Assembly (NCBI RefSeq): GCF_000701425.1
Contig: NZ_JNIW01000008.1
Span: 1 to 64,000 of the forward strand
Origin: Deinococcus frigens DSM 12807
GTDB taxonomy: Bacteria; Deinococcota; Deinococci; Deinococcales; Deinococcaceae
Reading direction: 5' to 3'
DNA: 64,000 bases
Shown: positions 40,131-52,408 of the stretch, one piece after another
Layout of the letters: each line of letters opens with the position of its first letter
Numbering within the stretch: the first letter of the stretch is position 1
The notes under the pieces: model-generated
Database searches by the model: none
The model's input: only the letters and a program-made list of their open reading frames with translations
Told to the model about the DNA's origin: nothing
Program-made: the position numbers and the translations under genes

Positions 40131-40883
40131 GTGCCTGGTCCCGAAGTCCTGTTGTACGGCATCCCGCTGGCATTTCTGGCCGGATTTATTGACGCGGTGG
40201 CCGGCGGCGGCGGTACCATCACGCTGCCCACGCTGTTTTTCATGGGCCTGTCCCCGGCGCAGGTGGTGGCGACCAACAAGCTGCTCGCCATCTTCGGTTC
40301 GGGCAGCGCGACGCTTCAGTACTGGCGCAAGGGACATGTGGAACTGGCGCTGATCGTGCGTCTGCTGCCGCTGGCCCTGATCGGCAGCGCCTTCGGCGCG
40401 TATCTGGTGCATTTCGTCAACCCGGACTCGTTTCGCACCTTGATCGGCGTGGTGATCCTGGGCGTGGGCGCGCTGGTACTGGTCAACAAACGCTTTGGCC
40501 TGGAAGACCATTACCCCGGCCTGACTGCCCGCACCCTGGCCCTGACGCTGCCCGGCGCATTCGTCATCGGCATCTACGACGGCTTCCTCGGCCCCGGCAC
40601 CGGCACGTTTTTAATGTTCCTGTTCGCGCTGGCGGGCTTCAATCTGGTGGGCGCGAGCGGCAACGCGCGGACCGTCAACTTCGCCACCAACCTGGGCGCG
40701 CTCATCTTCTTCCTGATCGGCGGAAAAATGGTCTTCTGGATCGGCCTGCCGATGGGCGTCGCCAACGCGCTGGGCGCAACCGTGGGCGCACGCATGGCGA
40801 TGTTGCGCGGCAGCGCCTTTGTGAAGTGGATTTACGGCGGCATCGTGCTGGTGGTGGCGGCGCGGCTGTTGCTGGGACGTTGA
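40131..40883 (+). CDS. TSUP family membrane permease (TauE/SafE)
   Basis: A 250-residue protein with about 7-8 membrane segments. The N-terminal [38 protein letters not shown] and the internal repeat [20 protein letters not shown] are the paired motifs of the sulfite exporter TauE/SafE family. It probably moves an organosulfur or sulfite-type anion. GTG start without ribosome binding site; no operon partner on its strand. Confidence 0.88.
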   Translation: MPGPEVLLYGIPLAFLAGFIDAVAGGGGTITLPTLFFMGLSPAQVVATNKLLAIFGSGSATLQYWRKGHVELALIVRLLPLALIGSAFGAYLVHFVNPDSFRTLIGVVILGVGALVLVNKRFGLEDHYPGLTARTLALTLPGAFVIGIYDGFLGPGTGTFLMFLFALAGFNLVGASGNARTVNFATNLGALIFFLIGGKMVFWIGLPMGVANALGATVGARMAMLRGSAFVKWIYGGIVLVVAARLLLGR

Positions 40884-41001
40884 GGGCAGTGCCTGACGCG
40901 TCTCCAATCTGCCCGTGATCCGCCCAGCATCAACGTTCCCTAAACCCTCAACCGTGCCTTTCAGCGTCCTTAAGAGTTGGCTACCGCGCCAGAATGGGGA
41001 C

Positions 41002-41589
41002 ATGACAGATGCCACGACAACTCCCACCAGCGAAATCCCGTCACCCGAAACCTTCGACCCGCAGCAGGCGATCCTGGCGGGCGGCTGTTTCTGGTGCACC
41101 GAGGCCGTGATGCAGCAGGTGCGCGGCGTGCAGAAGATCGAGAGTGGCTACATCGGCGGCGACACCCCGCACCCCGATTACCGCAGCGTGTGCAGTGGAG
41201 AGACCGGCCACGCCGAGGCCGTGCGCGTGACCTTTGATCCGCAGCAGGTGAGCTACAAGGACCTGCTGGGCCTGTTCTTCGCCACCCACGATCCCACCTC
41301 GCTGAACCGCCAGGGCGCGGACGCCGGAACCCAGTACCGCAGCGCCGTGTTTCCCCTGACCCCCGAGCAGGAGCGCGAGACCCGCGAGGTCATGGCCGAT
41401 CTGGACGCGCAGGGCGTGTTCGGCAGGCCTATCGTGACCAGCGTTGAACCCGCCACCCAGTTTCATGTGGCCGAGGACTACCACCAGAACTACTACGCCG
41501 ACAACTCGCGCCAGCCGTACTGCGTGGCCGTGATCGCGCCCAAGGTGGCCAAGCTCCGCAAGCACTACGCCGAGAAGCTTAACGCCTGA
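41002..41589 (+). CDS. msrA: Peptide-methionine (S)-S-oxide reductase
   Basis: A 195-residue repair enzyme for oxidised methionine. The catalytic cysteine is in [39 protein letters not shown] and the [14 protein letters not shown] block are standard. The resolving cysteines differ from the E. coli form. A GGGGA stretch precedes the ATG. The gene fits the oxidative-stress tolerance of the genus. Confidence 0.95.
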   Translation: MTDATTTPTSEIPSPETFDPQQAILAGGCFWCTEAVMQQVRGVQKIESGYIGGDTPHPDYRSVCSGETGHAEAVRVTFDPQQVSYKDLLGLFFATHDPTSLNRQGADAGTQYRSAVFPLTPEQERETREVMADLDAQGVFGRPIVTSVEPATQFHVAEDYHQNYYADNSRQPYCVAVIAPKVAKLRKHYAEKLNA

Positions 41590-41610
41590 GTGTGGGGAAG
41601 AATTGAAGAG

Positions 41611-41647
41611 GGCTGGGGCGGGGATGGACGCGCCTCAGCCTTCTTTT
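41611..41647 (+). terminator. Intrinsic terminator of msrA
   Basis: A 10-bp stem (41611-41620 with 41631-41640, one G-T pair) followed by TTCTTTT, 22 bases after the msrA stop. Confidence 0.75.
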
Positions 41648-41658
41648 CGGGAGCTGCT

Positions 41659-41664
41659 TAGACT
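41659..41664 (+). promoter_or_regulatory. Leaderless -10 box (TAGACT)
   Basis: TAGACT, 6 bases before the ATG at 41671. Confidence 0.6.
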
Positions 41665-41670
41665 GTCCGC

Positions 41671-42138
41671 ATGGAATCTGTCTGGACCGAGCTGAAGCTG
41701 ATGCAGGGCCTGCTGGTAGCCTTTGTCCTCAGCGGGGCGATTGGCTGGGAGAGGGAGCGTCTGCACCGCAGCGCGGGGCTGCGGACGCACATGCTGGTGG
41801 GCATGAGCGCGGCGCTGTTCGTCGTCCTGGCCGAGACGCTGATCAACTCGTTCGGCAGCCGGGACGATGGGGTGCGCTTCGACATGATCGGTCTGCTGGG
41901 CGCGGTGGTCAGCGGCATCAGCTTTCTGGGTGCGGGCGCTATCTTCTCGGACCGGGGGCAGAAGGCCAAGGGCCTGACCACGGCGGCGGGTCTGCTGGCG
42001 ACGGCGGGCGTGGGCGTGGCCTGCGGGCTGCACCTGTATGTGCTGGCAACCGGGGCCACGGTCCTGTTCCTCTTCACGCTGGCGGTGGTCCGGCGTCTGG
42101 CGCAGGGAGAGGGGAATGCTGCTGAGGACAGGGAGTAG
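41671..42138 (+). CDS. MgtC/SapB family membrane protein
   Basis: A 155-residue membrane protein with four hydrophobic segments. The [29 protein letters not shown] block and the [42 protein letters not shown] block are diagnostic. The family is tied to Mg2+ limitation or membrane-potential control in other bacteria. It lacks the C-terminal cytoplasmic domain of Salmonella MgtC. Confidence 0.9.
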   Translation: MESVWTELKLMQGLLVAFVLSGAIGWERERLHRSAGLRTHMLVGMSAALFVVLAETLINSFGSRDDGVRFDMIGLLGAVVSGISFLGAGAIFSDRGQKAKGLTTAAGLLATAGVGVACGLHLYVLATGATVLFLFTLAVVRRLAQGEGNAAEDRE

Positions 42139-42175
42139 TGAGCAGGCCTCCAATACTCTCATCCGTCCGCCGGAG

Positions 42176-42189
42176 TATTGTATACAATA
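42176..42189. promoter_or_regulatory. Perfect 14-bp palindrome, probable GntR operator over the -10 box
   Basis: TATTGTATACAATA is a perfect inverted repeat of the TNGTATACNA type bound by FadR-subfamily GntR proteins. It contains the TACAAT box (42183-42188), which is 6 bases before the ATG at 42195. A bound repressor would block this promoter, so autoregulation is likely. Confidence 0.75.
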
Positions 42190-42194
42190 TCCAC

Positions 42195-42872
<678 letters not shown>

Positions 42873-42936
42873 GTCTTCTCTCTCCCTAGACCCTTTGCCC
42901 CTTTGACCCTCAGACCTCCCAAGCAAGGAGCTTTTC

Positions 42937-43869
42937 ATGATTGACCAGATCTACCGCAAGGCCGTCCTGACCGTTTCGGGACAGAAATTCGTGGAAAATA
43001 TCGTCCGCAAGCAGGGCTGGGGCCTGGCGCAGCGCTTCGTGGCCGGTGAAGAGGTGGACGGCGCGATTGCCGCCGTGCAGGAATTGCAGGCCGAGGGCAT
43101 TCAGGGCAACCTGGACCTGCTGGGCGAGTTCGTGGCCTCGCCGGAAAAAGCGGGCGAGTTTGCCGAGAAGGTCCTGCACCTGCTGGACGCCGCGCACGCC
43201 GCCGGAATCACGCCCTACGCCAGCATCAAGCTGTCCGCCGTGGGCCAGGGCCAGACCGTGGACGGGCAGGATTTGGGCCTGACCAACGCCCGGAGCATCG
43301 TGGGCAAGGCAAGAGAGTATGGCGGCTTCGTCTGCCTGGACATGGAAGACCACCCGCGCGTGGACCAGACCCTGGAGCAATTCCGCATGCTGGCCGAGGA
43401 ATTTGGCACGCAGCACGTCGGCACGGTGTTGCAGAGCTACCTGTACCGCACGGAACAGGACCGCGACAGCCTGGAAGACCTGCACCCGAATCTGCGGATC
43501 GTCAAGGGCGCGTACCTGGAACCCGAATCGGTGGCCATGCCCGACAAGGCCGACGTGGACGCCAGTTACCGCAAGCTGGTGTACGCGCACATGCAGGCCG
43601 GAAATTACGTCAACGTCGGCACGCACGACGAGAGCATCATCGAGGATGTCAAGCATTTCGCGCTGGCCCACGGCATCCCCAAGGACGCTTACGAATTCCA
43701 GATGCTGTACGGGGTGCGCCGCGACTTGCAGCGGGAGCTGGCGGCGGCGGGCTGCCGCGTGCGGGCCTATATCCCCTACGGGCGTGACTGGTACCCGTAC
43801 TTCTCGCGCCGAATTGCCGAGCGCCCAGCCAACGTGATGTTCATCCTGAAGGGCTTTTTGAAGGGATGA
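42937..43869 (+). CDS. Proline dehydrogenase
   Basis: A 310-residue monofunctional FAD enzyme oxidising proline to P5C. Barrel motifs [40 protein letters not shown] and the C-terminal [42 protein letters not shown] region, which binds FAD and proline, are complete. Length and pattern match the Thermus PRODH. AAGGAG site 7 bases before the ATG. The next gene overlaps its stop by 4 bases. Confidence 0.93.
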   Translation: MIDQIYRKAVLTVSGQKFVENIVRKQGWGLAQRFVAGEEVDGAIAAVQELQAEGIQGNLDLLGEFVASPEKAGEFAEKVLHLLDAAHAAGITPYASIKLSAVGQGQTVDGQDLGLTNARSIVGKAREYGGFVCLDMEDHPRVDQTLEQFRMLAEEFGTQHVGTVLQSYLYRTEQDRDSLEDLHPNLRIVKGAYLEPESVAMPDKADVDASYRKLVYAHMQAGNYVNVGTHDESIIEDVKHFALAHGIPKDAYEFQMLYGVRRDLQRELAAAGCRVRAYIPYGRDWYPYFSRRIAERPANVMFILKGFLKG

Positions 43870-44288
43870 CGATGGATTGGGCGGCGTTCGAGGAAGAGGT
43901 CAACGCGCAGCGGGACTGCGGCGAAGTCATCGTGCTGGGTGCGCCGGAGGGTGAGTGGAATTGGCTCAGCTCTGGGCAGCCGAGAGAGGACACGTTTCCA
44001 CTCAGCCGCGAGGAGGCCGGGCGCATCCTGACCCACCTGCTCACGCAGGACTTGGCTTACGACGTGCCGCTCTTGCCAGCAGCCAAGGCTGCCGAACTCG
44101 CACAGACCTATCTGGACGCCATTCACTCCGGTGCCCACCTCTATAGCAACAACGATCCTGCCGAACTGGCTTCAGGCCGCCCGCTCAGGGGTTGGACGCC
44201 GATCATCGAAGCGGCCACCTTCGACATCGGCGTCTACAGCCTCCACGCCGATCAGCGGACCGTGTTCTGGGTGCTGGATGAAGACTGA
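43866..44288 (+). CDS. Conserved hypothetical protein, 140 aa
   Basis: Unrecognised. Acidic, soluble, with no signal or membrane segment; contains [31 protein letters not shown] and ends in [26 protein letters not shown] overlap with proline dehydrogenase means it is translated as part of the proline cluster. Possibly an accessory of the cluster, but no function can be assigned. Confidence 0.72.
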   Translation: MTMDWAAFEEEVNAQRDCGEVIVLGAPEGEWNWLSSGQPREDTFPLSREEAGRILTHLLTQDLAYDVPLLPAAKAAELAQTYLDAIHSGAHLYSNNDPAELASGRPLRGWTPIIEAATFDIGVYSLHADQRTVFWVLDED

Positions 44289-44305
44289 AGCGCAAGGAGC
44301 TACTT

Positions 44306-45208
44306 ATGCCTGACCTCAACACATCCGTAGCCCCCCTGATCGGCGTCACTGGAGCGCCCGGCAACGTCGGCACGCCGCTGGTGCGGGAGTTGCTGAAACG
44401 CGGCGCGCGGGTGCGGGTGCTGGCCCGTCACCCTGAAAAGGCGTGGCAGGCGTTTGCGGACGCCCCGCCCTCCCAGATTGAATTCGTGATGATGGAATTT
44501 GGCCAGCGCAGGACGTATTTGAACGCCTTTGACGGGCTGGATAAGCTGTTCGTGCTGCGCCCACCCGCCGTCAGCCAGGTCAGCAAAGCCGTATTCCCGG
44601 CGCTGGACGTGGCGCTGGGGGCCGGGGTGCGGCACTTCGCGCTGCTGTCGATTCAGGGAGCGGACAGACTGCCGTTCACGCCGCACGCCCAGCTCGAAAA
44701 GCATCTGGGAGGCAACGGCGCAACCTATACCTTTCTACGGGCCAGCTTTTTCATGCAGAACCTGACCACCACGCATCTGCCGGACTTGAAGAAGGGCATC
44801 ATCGCCGTGCCAGCCGGAAACGGGCGCACCAGTTTTGTAGACGCGAATGACGTGGGCGAGGCTGCTGCCATCATCCTGACTGAAGGCGGACACGAGAATA
44901 GGGCGTATGAATTGACCGGCCCGGACGCCCTGACTTACGCCGAGGTGGCCCAGATATTTACCCGCGTCACCGGCCATCTGTACCGCTACACCGACCCCAA
45001 CCCCCTCACCTTTTACCGCCAGATGCGCGGCCACGGCGCGGGCCGGGCCGAAGTGCTGGTGATGACAGCCATTTACGCCACCGCCCGTCTGGGCCTTGCC
45101 AAACACGTCTCGGACGATTTGCCCGCATTGCTGGGCCGCCCGGCCCACAGCATTGAAGACTTCGCCCACACCCTCACAGGACTACTTCAAGGAGACCACC
45201 ATGCTTAA
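44306..45208 (+). CDS. NmrA-like NAD(P)-binding protein
   Basis: A 300-residue Rossmann-fold protein of the NmrA/quinone-reductase-like atypical SDR family: [29 protein letters not shown] at the N-terminus, and [10 protein letters not shown] and [14 protein letters not shown] further on. It lacks the YxxxK catalytic pair, so it may be a redox sensor or a divergent reductase. Its end overlaps the start of the P5C dehydrogenase by 8 bases, binding it into the proline cluster. Confidence 0.8.
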   Translation: MPDLNTSVAPLIGVTGAPGNVGTPLVRELLKRGARVRVLARHPEKAWQAFADAPPSQIEFVMMEFGQRRTYLNAFDGLDKLFVLRPPAVSQVSKAVFPALDVALGAGVRHFALLSIQGADRLPFTPHAQLEKHLGGNGATYTFLRASFFMQNLTTTHLPDLKKGIIAVPAGNGRTSFVDANDVGEAAAIILTEGGHENRAYELTGPDALTYAEVAQIFTRVTGHLYRYTDPNPLTFYRQMRGHGAGRAEVLVMTAIYATARLGLAKHVSDDLPALLGRPAHSIEDFAHTLTGLLQGDHHA

Positions 45209-46772
45209 AATTCAGGATTACCGCCCCCAGCCCTTCATCGACTTCACCCAGCCTGAAAACGTTCAGGCTTACGAGGCCGCCCTCAAAAAGGTCCGCGCCG
45301 AGCTGCTGGGCAAGCACTACCCGATGGTCATCGACGGCGAGCGCGTGGACACCGAGGAGAAGCTGACCTCCCTGAATCCCTGCGACACCTCCGAAGTGGT
45401 GGGAACGACGGCCAGAGCCACCATTCAGGACGCCGAACGCGCCTTGCAGGGGGCGTGGAAGGCGTTCGAGACGTGGAAAACCTGGGAGATGGACGCCCGC
45501 GCCCGCATTCTGCTGAAGGCGGCGGCCATCCTCAAGCGCCGCCACCTGGAAGCCTGCGCCCTGATGAGCATCGAGGTGGGCAAGAACTACGCCGAGGCCG
45601 ATGTGGAGGTGGCCGAGGCCATCGACTTCCTGGAGTATTACGCCCGCAGCGCCATGAAGTATTCAGGCTTCGGCAGCAGCGAGACCACTTGGTTCGAGGG
45701 CGAGGAAAACGGCCTGATGTCGCTGCCCCTCGGCGTGGGGGTGTCCATCAGCCCCTGGAATTTCCCCTGCGCCATCTTCCTGGGCATGCTGGCCGCCCCT
45801 ATCGTGGTGGGCAACTGCGTGATCGCCAAACCCGCCGAGGACGCGGGACTCATCGCCGGATTCATCGCCGACATCATGTATGAGGCTGGCCTGCCCGCCG
45901 GGGTGCTGCAATTCCTGCCAGGGGTGGGCAAGGACGTGGGCGAGTACCTGACCACGCACGCCAGGACGCGCTTTATCACCTTCACCGGCAGCCGCGCCGT
46001 GGGCCTGCACATCAACGAGGTGGCCGCCAGGGTGCAGCCCGGCCAGAAGTGGATCAAGAAAGTGGTGCTGGAGCTGGGCGGCAAGGACGGCATGATCGTG
46101 GACGAGACCGCCGATCTGGACGTGGCGATCACGGCAGCCGTGCAGGGCGCATTCGGCTTCAACGGCCAGAAATGCAGCGCCATGAGCCGCCTGATCGTGG
46201 TGGACGCCGTGTACGACGACGTGGTCAACGGCTTCGTGGAACGCGCGGGCAAGCTGAAGATGGGCACGGGCGAGGAAAACGCCAACGTGACCGCCGTGGT
46301 CAACGGGATGAGCTTCGACAAGATCAAGGGCTACCTGGAGATTGCGCCGCAGGAGGGCAAGGTGCTGCTGGGCGGCGAGGCTCCCGGCGAGTGCAACGGC
46401 AAACAGGGCTACTACGTGCAGGCCACCATTGTCGGAGACGTGAAGCGCGACGCCCGTCTGGCGCAGGAGGAAATCTTCGGACCAGTGATCTCGGTCATTC
46501 GTGCAAAGGACTGGGCCGACGCGCTTGCTATTGCCAACTCCACCGAGTACGGCCTGACCGGCGGCGTGTGCAGCCGCGACCGCGACCGGCTGGAGCAGGC
46601 GCGCCGGGAGTTCGAGGTGGGCAACCTGTACTTCAACCGCAAGATCACCGGGGCCATCGTGGGCGTGCAGCCCTTCGGCGGCTACAACATGAGCGGCACG
46701 GACTCCAAGGCGGGCGGGCCAGATTACCTGGCGAACTTCATGCAGCTCAAGACGGTGACAGAACGTTGGTAA
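45201..46772 (+). CDS. pruA: L-glutamate gamma-semialdehyde (P5C) dehydrogenase
   Basis: A 523-residue aldehyde dehydrogenase completing proline breakdown to glutamate. The catalytic cysteine is in [10 protein letters not shown], the glutamate in [10 protein letters not shown], the cofactor site in [10 protein letters not shown] and FTGSRAVG, and the anchoring loop in [19 protein letters not shown]. The AAGGAG site at 45189 lies inside the NmrA-like gene. Together with proline dehydrogenase this makes a full two-step pathway under likely control of the GntR protein. Confidence 0.93.
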   Translation: MLKIQDYRPQPFIDFTQPENVQAYEAALKKVRAELLGKHYPMVIDGERVDTEEKLTSLNPCDTSEVVGTTARATIQDAERALQGAWKAFETWKTWEMDARARILLKAAAILKRRHLEACALMSIEVGKNYAEADVEVAEAIDFLEYYARSAMKYSGFGSSETTWFEGEENGLMSLPLGVGVSISPWNFPCAIFLGMLAAPIVVGNCVIAKPAEDAGLIAGFIADIMYEAGLPAGVLQFLPGVGKDVGEYLTTHARTRFITFTGSRAVGLHINEVAARVQPGQKWIKKVVLELGGKDGMIVDETADLDVAITAAVQGAFGFNGQKCSAMSRLIVVDAVYDDVVNGFVERAGKLKMGTGEENANVTAVVNGMSFDKIKGYLEIAPQEGKVLLGGEAPGECNGKQGYYVQATIVGDVKRDARLAQEEIFGPVISVIRAKDWADALAIANSTEYGLTGGVCSRDRDRLEQARREFEVGNLYFNRKITGAIVGVQPFGGYNMSGTDSKAGGPDYLANFMQLKTVTERW

Positions 46773-46812
46773 CGAACGCTCCGTCGACTTCTCAACCTGA
46801 CAGGTCGTTCCA

Positions 46813-46840
46813 CCCTCTCCATGACGGGGAGGGCTTTTTT
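46813..46840 (+). terminator. Intrinsic terminator of the proline cluster
   Basis: An 8-bp stem (46813-46820 with 46826-46833) and six T residues, 40 bases after the pruA stop. Confidence 0.85.
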
Positions 46841-47250
46841 AATCTGCACGGCCCATCTGTCCTTCTCTGCGCCACCCAGTTCCAATTTGTGAGAATGTCT
46901 GAGGCGTAAATGAGGCTTCAGATGATCCGTAATTTTACATCTGAAGCGCACGCGAGGTCGGTCCTCTGCCAAACTGACTGCCATCATATCATGAGTTCCG
47001 GCGTCCTACGGCTGAGAAACAGGTGTGAAATAGACTCGCTCTAATATGTCTAGACAAGACCCTTACCTGTAGGAAGGGTCACACTAACATTGTCCATCTT
47101 CAACGCAGTTCAATGTTTCCGGATGACAGCATGCCGGGTGAGTCAACTCCTTGACCGCTCTCTCTGTCAGAGTTTCGCATCCGTTGCCTCTTGTGAACCT
47201 TCTCAGCCGTGCCTGGCCCAGGGCACCGCGCATTTTTTCAGGAGAACGCC
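46841..47250. other. Intergenic region upstream of the subtilase
   Basis: About 410 bases with lower GC than the flanks and no supported gene. It contains an inverted repeat of 10 bp (46915-46924 with 46938-46947; GCTTCAGATG) and a smaller hairpin at 47058-47080 (GACCCTT and AAGGGTC). These may be regulatory sites of the protease gene; no clear -35/-10 pair could be fixed. Confidence 0.5.
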
Positions 47251-49002
47251 ATGACCTATTCACGCTCCCTGCTGGCCGCCACCCTCGCCCTGACCCTCGC
47301 CGCGTGCGGGCAGCAGCCGCAGGTGTCCGCTCCCACCGCGTCCACTCCGGCAGCCAGCCCCTCCGCGAACGACGAGGTCATCGGCGGCGCGTACCTGATC
47401 GGGTTCAAGCAGGACGCGCTGAGGGTGCAGGACCTGGGTCAGCAGGCTGTTCTCCAGGTGCAGGCGATCACGGCGGCGGGCGGCACCCTGACCGGCCAGT
47501 GGACCGACATCAGCGCCGCCGCCGCCCGGCTTTCCCCGGCGGCGCTGGCGAAGTTGCAGGCCAATCCACTGGTGGAATACGTGGAGCCGGACCTGCTGCG
47601 CTACGCCCTGGGCAGCCGCAGCGGCGGCACAGACGCGCAGGCCAGTCAGGGCAAGGCCGGACTGAGTGCACAGAACTTGCAGGCACAGGACCTCTATACG
47701 GCCAGCGGCGAGACCACCTGGGGCGACGCGGCGCTGCGGGTCCCCACCCTGCGGACGTCGGGCTACACCGGTGCGGGTGCGGCGGTGTGTATCACCGATA
47801 CCGGCATCGACGGCAACCACCCCGAATTTCAGCGCAAGCTCAAGGGCTTCAAGAACTTCATCACCACCGAGACCAACCGCAATGATCCTTATGCCCTGAA
47901 CGACGTGTCCCACCACGGCACGCACGTTTCCGGAACCGTCTTCGCGCAGTACGGGGCGGGGACCGGGGCCAGCGGCCTGCAAGCGGGTCAGGACCCGAAC
48001 GGCGTGGGCGGCGTCGCCAGCGGCATCAACCTGTACATGGCCCGCGTACTGGGCGACAGCGGCAGCGGCAGCAGCAGCGGCATCATCAACGGCGTGAACT
48101 GGTGCGTGTCTCAGCTCAAGTCCCAGGGCGGCACCGAGGCCAAGGTCGTGGTCAGCATGAGCCTGGGCGGCGGGCGCAAGAGCCGGACCGAGGACCGCGC
48201 CTACAGCTCGGCCTACAGCAAGGGCGCATTGATCGTCGCGGCAACGGGCAATGACGGGGCCGCAGTGTCTTACCCTGCCGCGTACTCCAGCGTGGTGGCC
48301 ATCGGGGCTACCGATATCAACGACGCCAAGGCCGACTTCTCCAACTTTGGCCCTGAGGTGGATTTGGTCGGGCCGGGCGTGGACGTGCTGAGCAGCATTC
48401 CGCTGGGACAGGGCGTGGCGGCGACGGCGAGCGGCGGCGGCGTGGCTTTCAGCGACGTGCAGGCGGCGGACCTGAGCGGCAAGGGAACCGTCAGCGGTAC
48501 GGTGGTGGCTGCGGGCGGCACCAACAACGAGTTCTGCGGCGCTGGCACCCGCAACGCGGCCCTGGGCGGCAAGATCGCCCTGATCTCGCGCGGAAGCTGC
48601 TCGTTTGAGGAAAAGACCGCCAATGCCGTGGGCAGCGGCGCAACCGCCGTCCTGATCTACAACAACGTGGCGGGCAGCCTGGGCATGAGCCTGACCAACG
48701 CCTACACCGTGCCGGTGGCCGGACTGACCCAGGCCGACGGCACCGGCCTGCTGGGCAAACTGCCCACCACGGGCACGGTCAGCGTGACCGGGGCCGACTA
48801 CGAATACTTCAACGGCACCAGCATGGCCACCCCGCACGTCAGCGCTGCCGCCGCCGTGGTCTGGGCCGCCAAACCCACCCTGAGCAACACCCAGCTCCTG
48901 AGCCTGCTCAAGTCCACCGCCAGGGACCTGGGGCCAGCGGGCCGGGACAACAACTTCGGATATGGTCTGGTCAACCCGGTCAAGGCCATCACCGGACAAT
49001 AA
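47251..49002 (+). CDS. Subtilase (S8) lipoprotein with PA domain insertion
   Basis: A 583-residue exported serine protease. The N-terminus is a lipoprotein signal (LALTLAACGQQ), so the mature protein is probably membrane-anchored by the cysteine. An I9-like propeptide (YLIGFKQDAL to PLVEYVEPDLL) precedes the catalytic domain with D183 (ITDTGIDG), H222 (HGTHVSG) and S524 (GTSMATPHVS). A protease-associated domain is inserted between the histidine and serine parts (about residues 400-510). AGGAGA site before the ATG. Confidence 0.92.
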   Translation: MTYSRSLLAATLALTLAACGQQPQVSAPTASTPAASPSANDEVIGGAYLIGFKQDALRVQDLGQQAVLQVQAITAAGGTLTGQWTDISAAAARLSPAALAKLQANPLVEYVEPDLLRYALGSRSGGTDAQASQGKAGLSAQNLQAQDLYTASGETTWGDAALRVPTLRTSGYTGAGAAVCITDTGIDGNHPEFQRKLKGFKNFITTETNRNDPYALNDVSHHGTHVSGTVFAQYGAGTGASGLQAGQDPNGVGGVASGINLYMARVLGDSGSGSSSGIINGVNWCVSQLKSQGGTEAKVVVSMSLGGGRKSRTEDRAYSSAYSKGALIVAATGNDGAAVSYPAAYSSVVAIGATDINDAKADFSNFGPEVDLVGPGVDVLSSIPLGQGVAATASGGGVAFSDVQAADLSGKGTVSGTVVAAGGTNNEFCGAGTRNAALGGKIALISRGSCSFEEKTANAVGSGATAVLIYNNVAGSLGMSLTNAYTVPVAGLTQADGTGLLGKLPTTGTVSVTGADYEYFNGTSMATPHVSAAAAVVWAAKPTLSNTQLLSLLKSTARDLGPAGRDNNFGYGLVNPVKAITGQ

Positions 49003-49019
49003 AATTCATCTACAACAGT

Positions 49020-49043
49020 GGCCGCCCGGAGGAATGGGCGGCC
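49020..49043. terminator. Bidirectional hairpin terminator
   Basis: A perfect 8-bp stem (GGCCGCCC at 49020-49027 with GGGCGGCC at 49036-49043) between convergent genes, followed on the plus strand by TCCTCTCTTT. Confidence 0.7.
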
Positions 49044-49052
49044 TCCTCTCTT

Positions 49053-50425
49053 TCACCGTCGGTGCTGGCTCAGCAACCCGTCCACCATCAATGCTCCGCC
49101 CAGAATCGCCGGGATGCCACCGCCGGGGTGTATGCCCGCGCCAACTTGCCACAGCCGGGGCGCTAGGCGGTAGGGCTGCGGGTGCAGGGGGCCGCCGCGC
49201 CAGACGGGCAGGGCCGCACCGTAAATTGCGCCGCCGGGGTGGCCGCCCGCCGCGTAGTGTTCGGGGGTCAGGGCCAGAACTTCGTCGGCAGACGCCAGCA
49301 GACCCGGCACGCCCAGCCGCCGCTCTACCCGCTCCACCTGACCCCGGACCCAGGGATGCCCCAGCCCCAGCGGGCGCGCGGTGGCGGGCGCGGTCAGCAG
49401 GACGGCCAGCCTGCGCCCCTCGGCGTGAACGAGGGCCAGCGTGTCGGGCGGCAACGCTCCGGAACGGATGGCAGTGCGGAAGGTCTGGAAGTCGGACGGC
49501 GGAAGAACAGAAGTGGCGGGCAACGGCGCTGGTTCGGGCAATGCTGCGTAGATCGCCACGCCGCTGACCGTGCGTTTCGAGGTGGGCGAGTGGGCGCGCA
49601 ATCCGCGCAATCTCGCCAGTCGGTGTGGGTCTAGCGCACTCACCAGCAGGTCATGGCGGGCCATCTCGCCGCCGCTCAGGGCAAGGGTGGAAGTGGCAGA
49701 TCGGACTCGCGTAACCTCCACACCTTCCCAGACTGCCACGCCACGCGCCGCAGCGAAGCCCAACAGCACGTCCAGCAAAGTCCCCATCCCGCCGGCAGGC
49801 CGGTACACTTCTGCGCCGACCAGCGCCGGAATCAGGGCGTACAGGGCGGGGGCATCGGCAGGCGACAGACCCGCATTCAGGGCGTGCGTGCGAATGGCGT
49901 GGGCCAGCGCGGGCGGAAACTGCTGGGCGCGAATCCAGCCCTCGGCGGTCAGGTGCGGGCCAACCACCGCAAACAGCGCCCGGCTGGCCCGCAGAAAAAC
50001 TGGATCGGTCAGGCGCGGCGGCGTGATCAGCAGCGGGACGATCTGGGGCGCGAGGGGCCGCACTTTGGCGCAGTACGCGCGCCAGGCCGCGTCAAGCGGG
50101 TGACCCGGCGGCACAGGCAGCGGCACCGGGCCGAGTGGGGTGTAGTGAAGGCCCAGGCCACCGGGCAGCGGCTGAAGACCGAGCGGATCTGCCTCCCCCA
50201 GCCGTTCGAGAAATGCCATCCACACACCCGGAAACGTGAAGAGGCTGGGGCCAGTATCGAAACTCAGGCCGCCTGCCTCTTCCCGGCGCAGTTTGCCGCC
50301 CGCGCGGTCCCGCTCGTACACGCTGACGCGGTGGCCCCGCCCTGCCAGCAGACACGCCAGCGCCAGCCCGGCCAGCCCGCCGCCCAGAATACCGACGCCC
50401 AGGATGCCGCCGCTCAAATCCGACT

Positions 50426-50441
<16 letters not shown>
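49053..50441 (-). CDS. CrtI/CrtD-like carotenoid desaturase family oxidoreductase
   Basis: A 462-residue FAD protein. The dinucleotide fold [30 protein letters not shown] lies at the N-terminus, and the C-terminal flavin signature is [25 protein letters not shown]. Internal [11 protein letters not shown] is typical of phytoene desaturase relatives. In this genus a 3',4'-desaturase (CrtD) acts in deinoxanthin synthesis, and this could be that enzyme, but family members are hard to separate by eye. GTG at 50441 overlaps the upstream UbiA gene by 16 bases, so the pair is co-translated. Confidence 0.85.
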
Positions 50442-51328
<887 letters not shown>

Positions 51329-51459
51329 TCAAAGTTCATTGTAGAAGACGCAGTCAGGGGTGGATGCCCCGGTCTTGCTAGGATGGCACTCCTGATGACC
51401 TCCTGGCCGCTCCCGCACGCGTTCTTTTATCTTTACCACCCGTCTATGGACGTGGGCCG

Positions 51460-52401
51460 TTGAGCGGCGGCCTGGTCGCCCTGCTCGACGATGTGGCCGC
51501 CCTGGCCAAACTGGCCGCCGCCTCCATCGACGACATCGGCGCGGCGGCCAGCAAGGCGGGCGTCAAGGCCATTGGCGTGGTGGTGGACGACACGGCGGTC
51601 ACGCCCCGCTACGTCACCGGCTTCACGCCAGAGCGCGAGCTGCCGATCATCTGGCGCATCGCCAAGGGATCGCTGAAGAACAAGATCGTCTTTATTCTGC
51701 CCGCTGCGCTGCTCCTGAGCCAGTTCTTGCCGTGGGCACTCAATCCCCTGCTGATGGTGGGCGGGGCGTATCTGTGTTTCGAGGGCGCGGAAAAGCTCTA
51801 CGAGGCCACACTGGGCCACCACGACACGGCGCAGGAAGAGGTCATCAAGCTGAGCAGCGCCGACCACGAGGAAAAGATGGTCTCCGGCGCGATCCGCACC
51901 GATTTCATTCTGTCGGCAGAAATCATGGCGATCTCGCTGGCCGAGGTGGCGGACCAGGCATTCTTCGCGCGCGCGCTGATCCTGGTGGTGGTGGCCTTGA
52001 TGATCACGACGCTGGTGTACGGCGTGGTGGGCCTGATCGTCAAGACCGACGACTTTGGCGTGCGGCTGGCCGCCAGCGGTTCCAAGGCGGCCCAGGCGCT
52101 GGGGCGCGGGCTGGTCAAAGGCATGCCCATCGTCATGGCGGCCCTCTCGGTGATCGGCACGGCGGCCATGCTGTGGGTGGGTGGCCACATCATCATCGAC
52201 GGGCTGGATAAGTTTGGCTTGACCTGGCCCGCCCACACCCTGCACGAGATTTCGCTGGCGGCAGGCCACGCCATTCCGTTTGCCCAGGGCCTGGTGGAGT
52301 GGCTGGTAGAAACGCTGGGGTCCGCCCTCGTGGGCGTGCTGCTGGGCGGGATGATTGTGGCGGCGCTGCACCTGCGGCCAAAGAAGGCTGCGGCACACTG
52401 A
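51460..52401 (+). CDS. DUF808 family membrane protein (YedI-like)
   Basis: A 313-residue protein of the DUF808 family: SGGLVALLDDVAALAKLAAASIDDIGAAASKAGVKAIGVVVDDTAVTPRYVTGF at the start, then ERELPIIWRIAKGSLKNK and about six membrane segments. Function is unknown. The only start matching the family N-terminus is TTG at 51460; no ribosome binding site is visible and the region upstream has a GGACGTGGG stretch only. Confidence 0.85.
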   Translation: MSGGLVALLDDVAALAKLAAASIDDIGAAASKAGVKAIGVVVDDTAVTPRYVTGFTPERELPIIWRIAKGSLKNKIVFILPAALLLSQFLPWALNPLLMVGGAYLCFEGAEKLYEATLGHHDTAQEEVIKLSSADHEEKMVSGAIRTDFILSAEIMAISLAEVADQAFFARALILVVVALMITTLVYGVVGLIVKTDDFGVRLAASGSKAAQALGRGLVKGMPIVMAALSVIGTAAMLWVGGHIIIDGLDKFGLTWPAHTLHEISLAAGHAIPFAQGLVEWLVETLGSALVGVLLGGMIVAALHLRPKKAAAH

Positions 52402-52408
52402 GGCAGGT

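Noticed and set aside
47260..48999. Minus-strand frame of 579 codons opposite the subtilase
   Set aside because: Antisense shadow; the plus strand encodes a complete protease with its triad.
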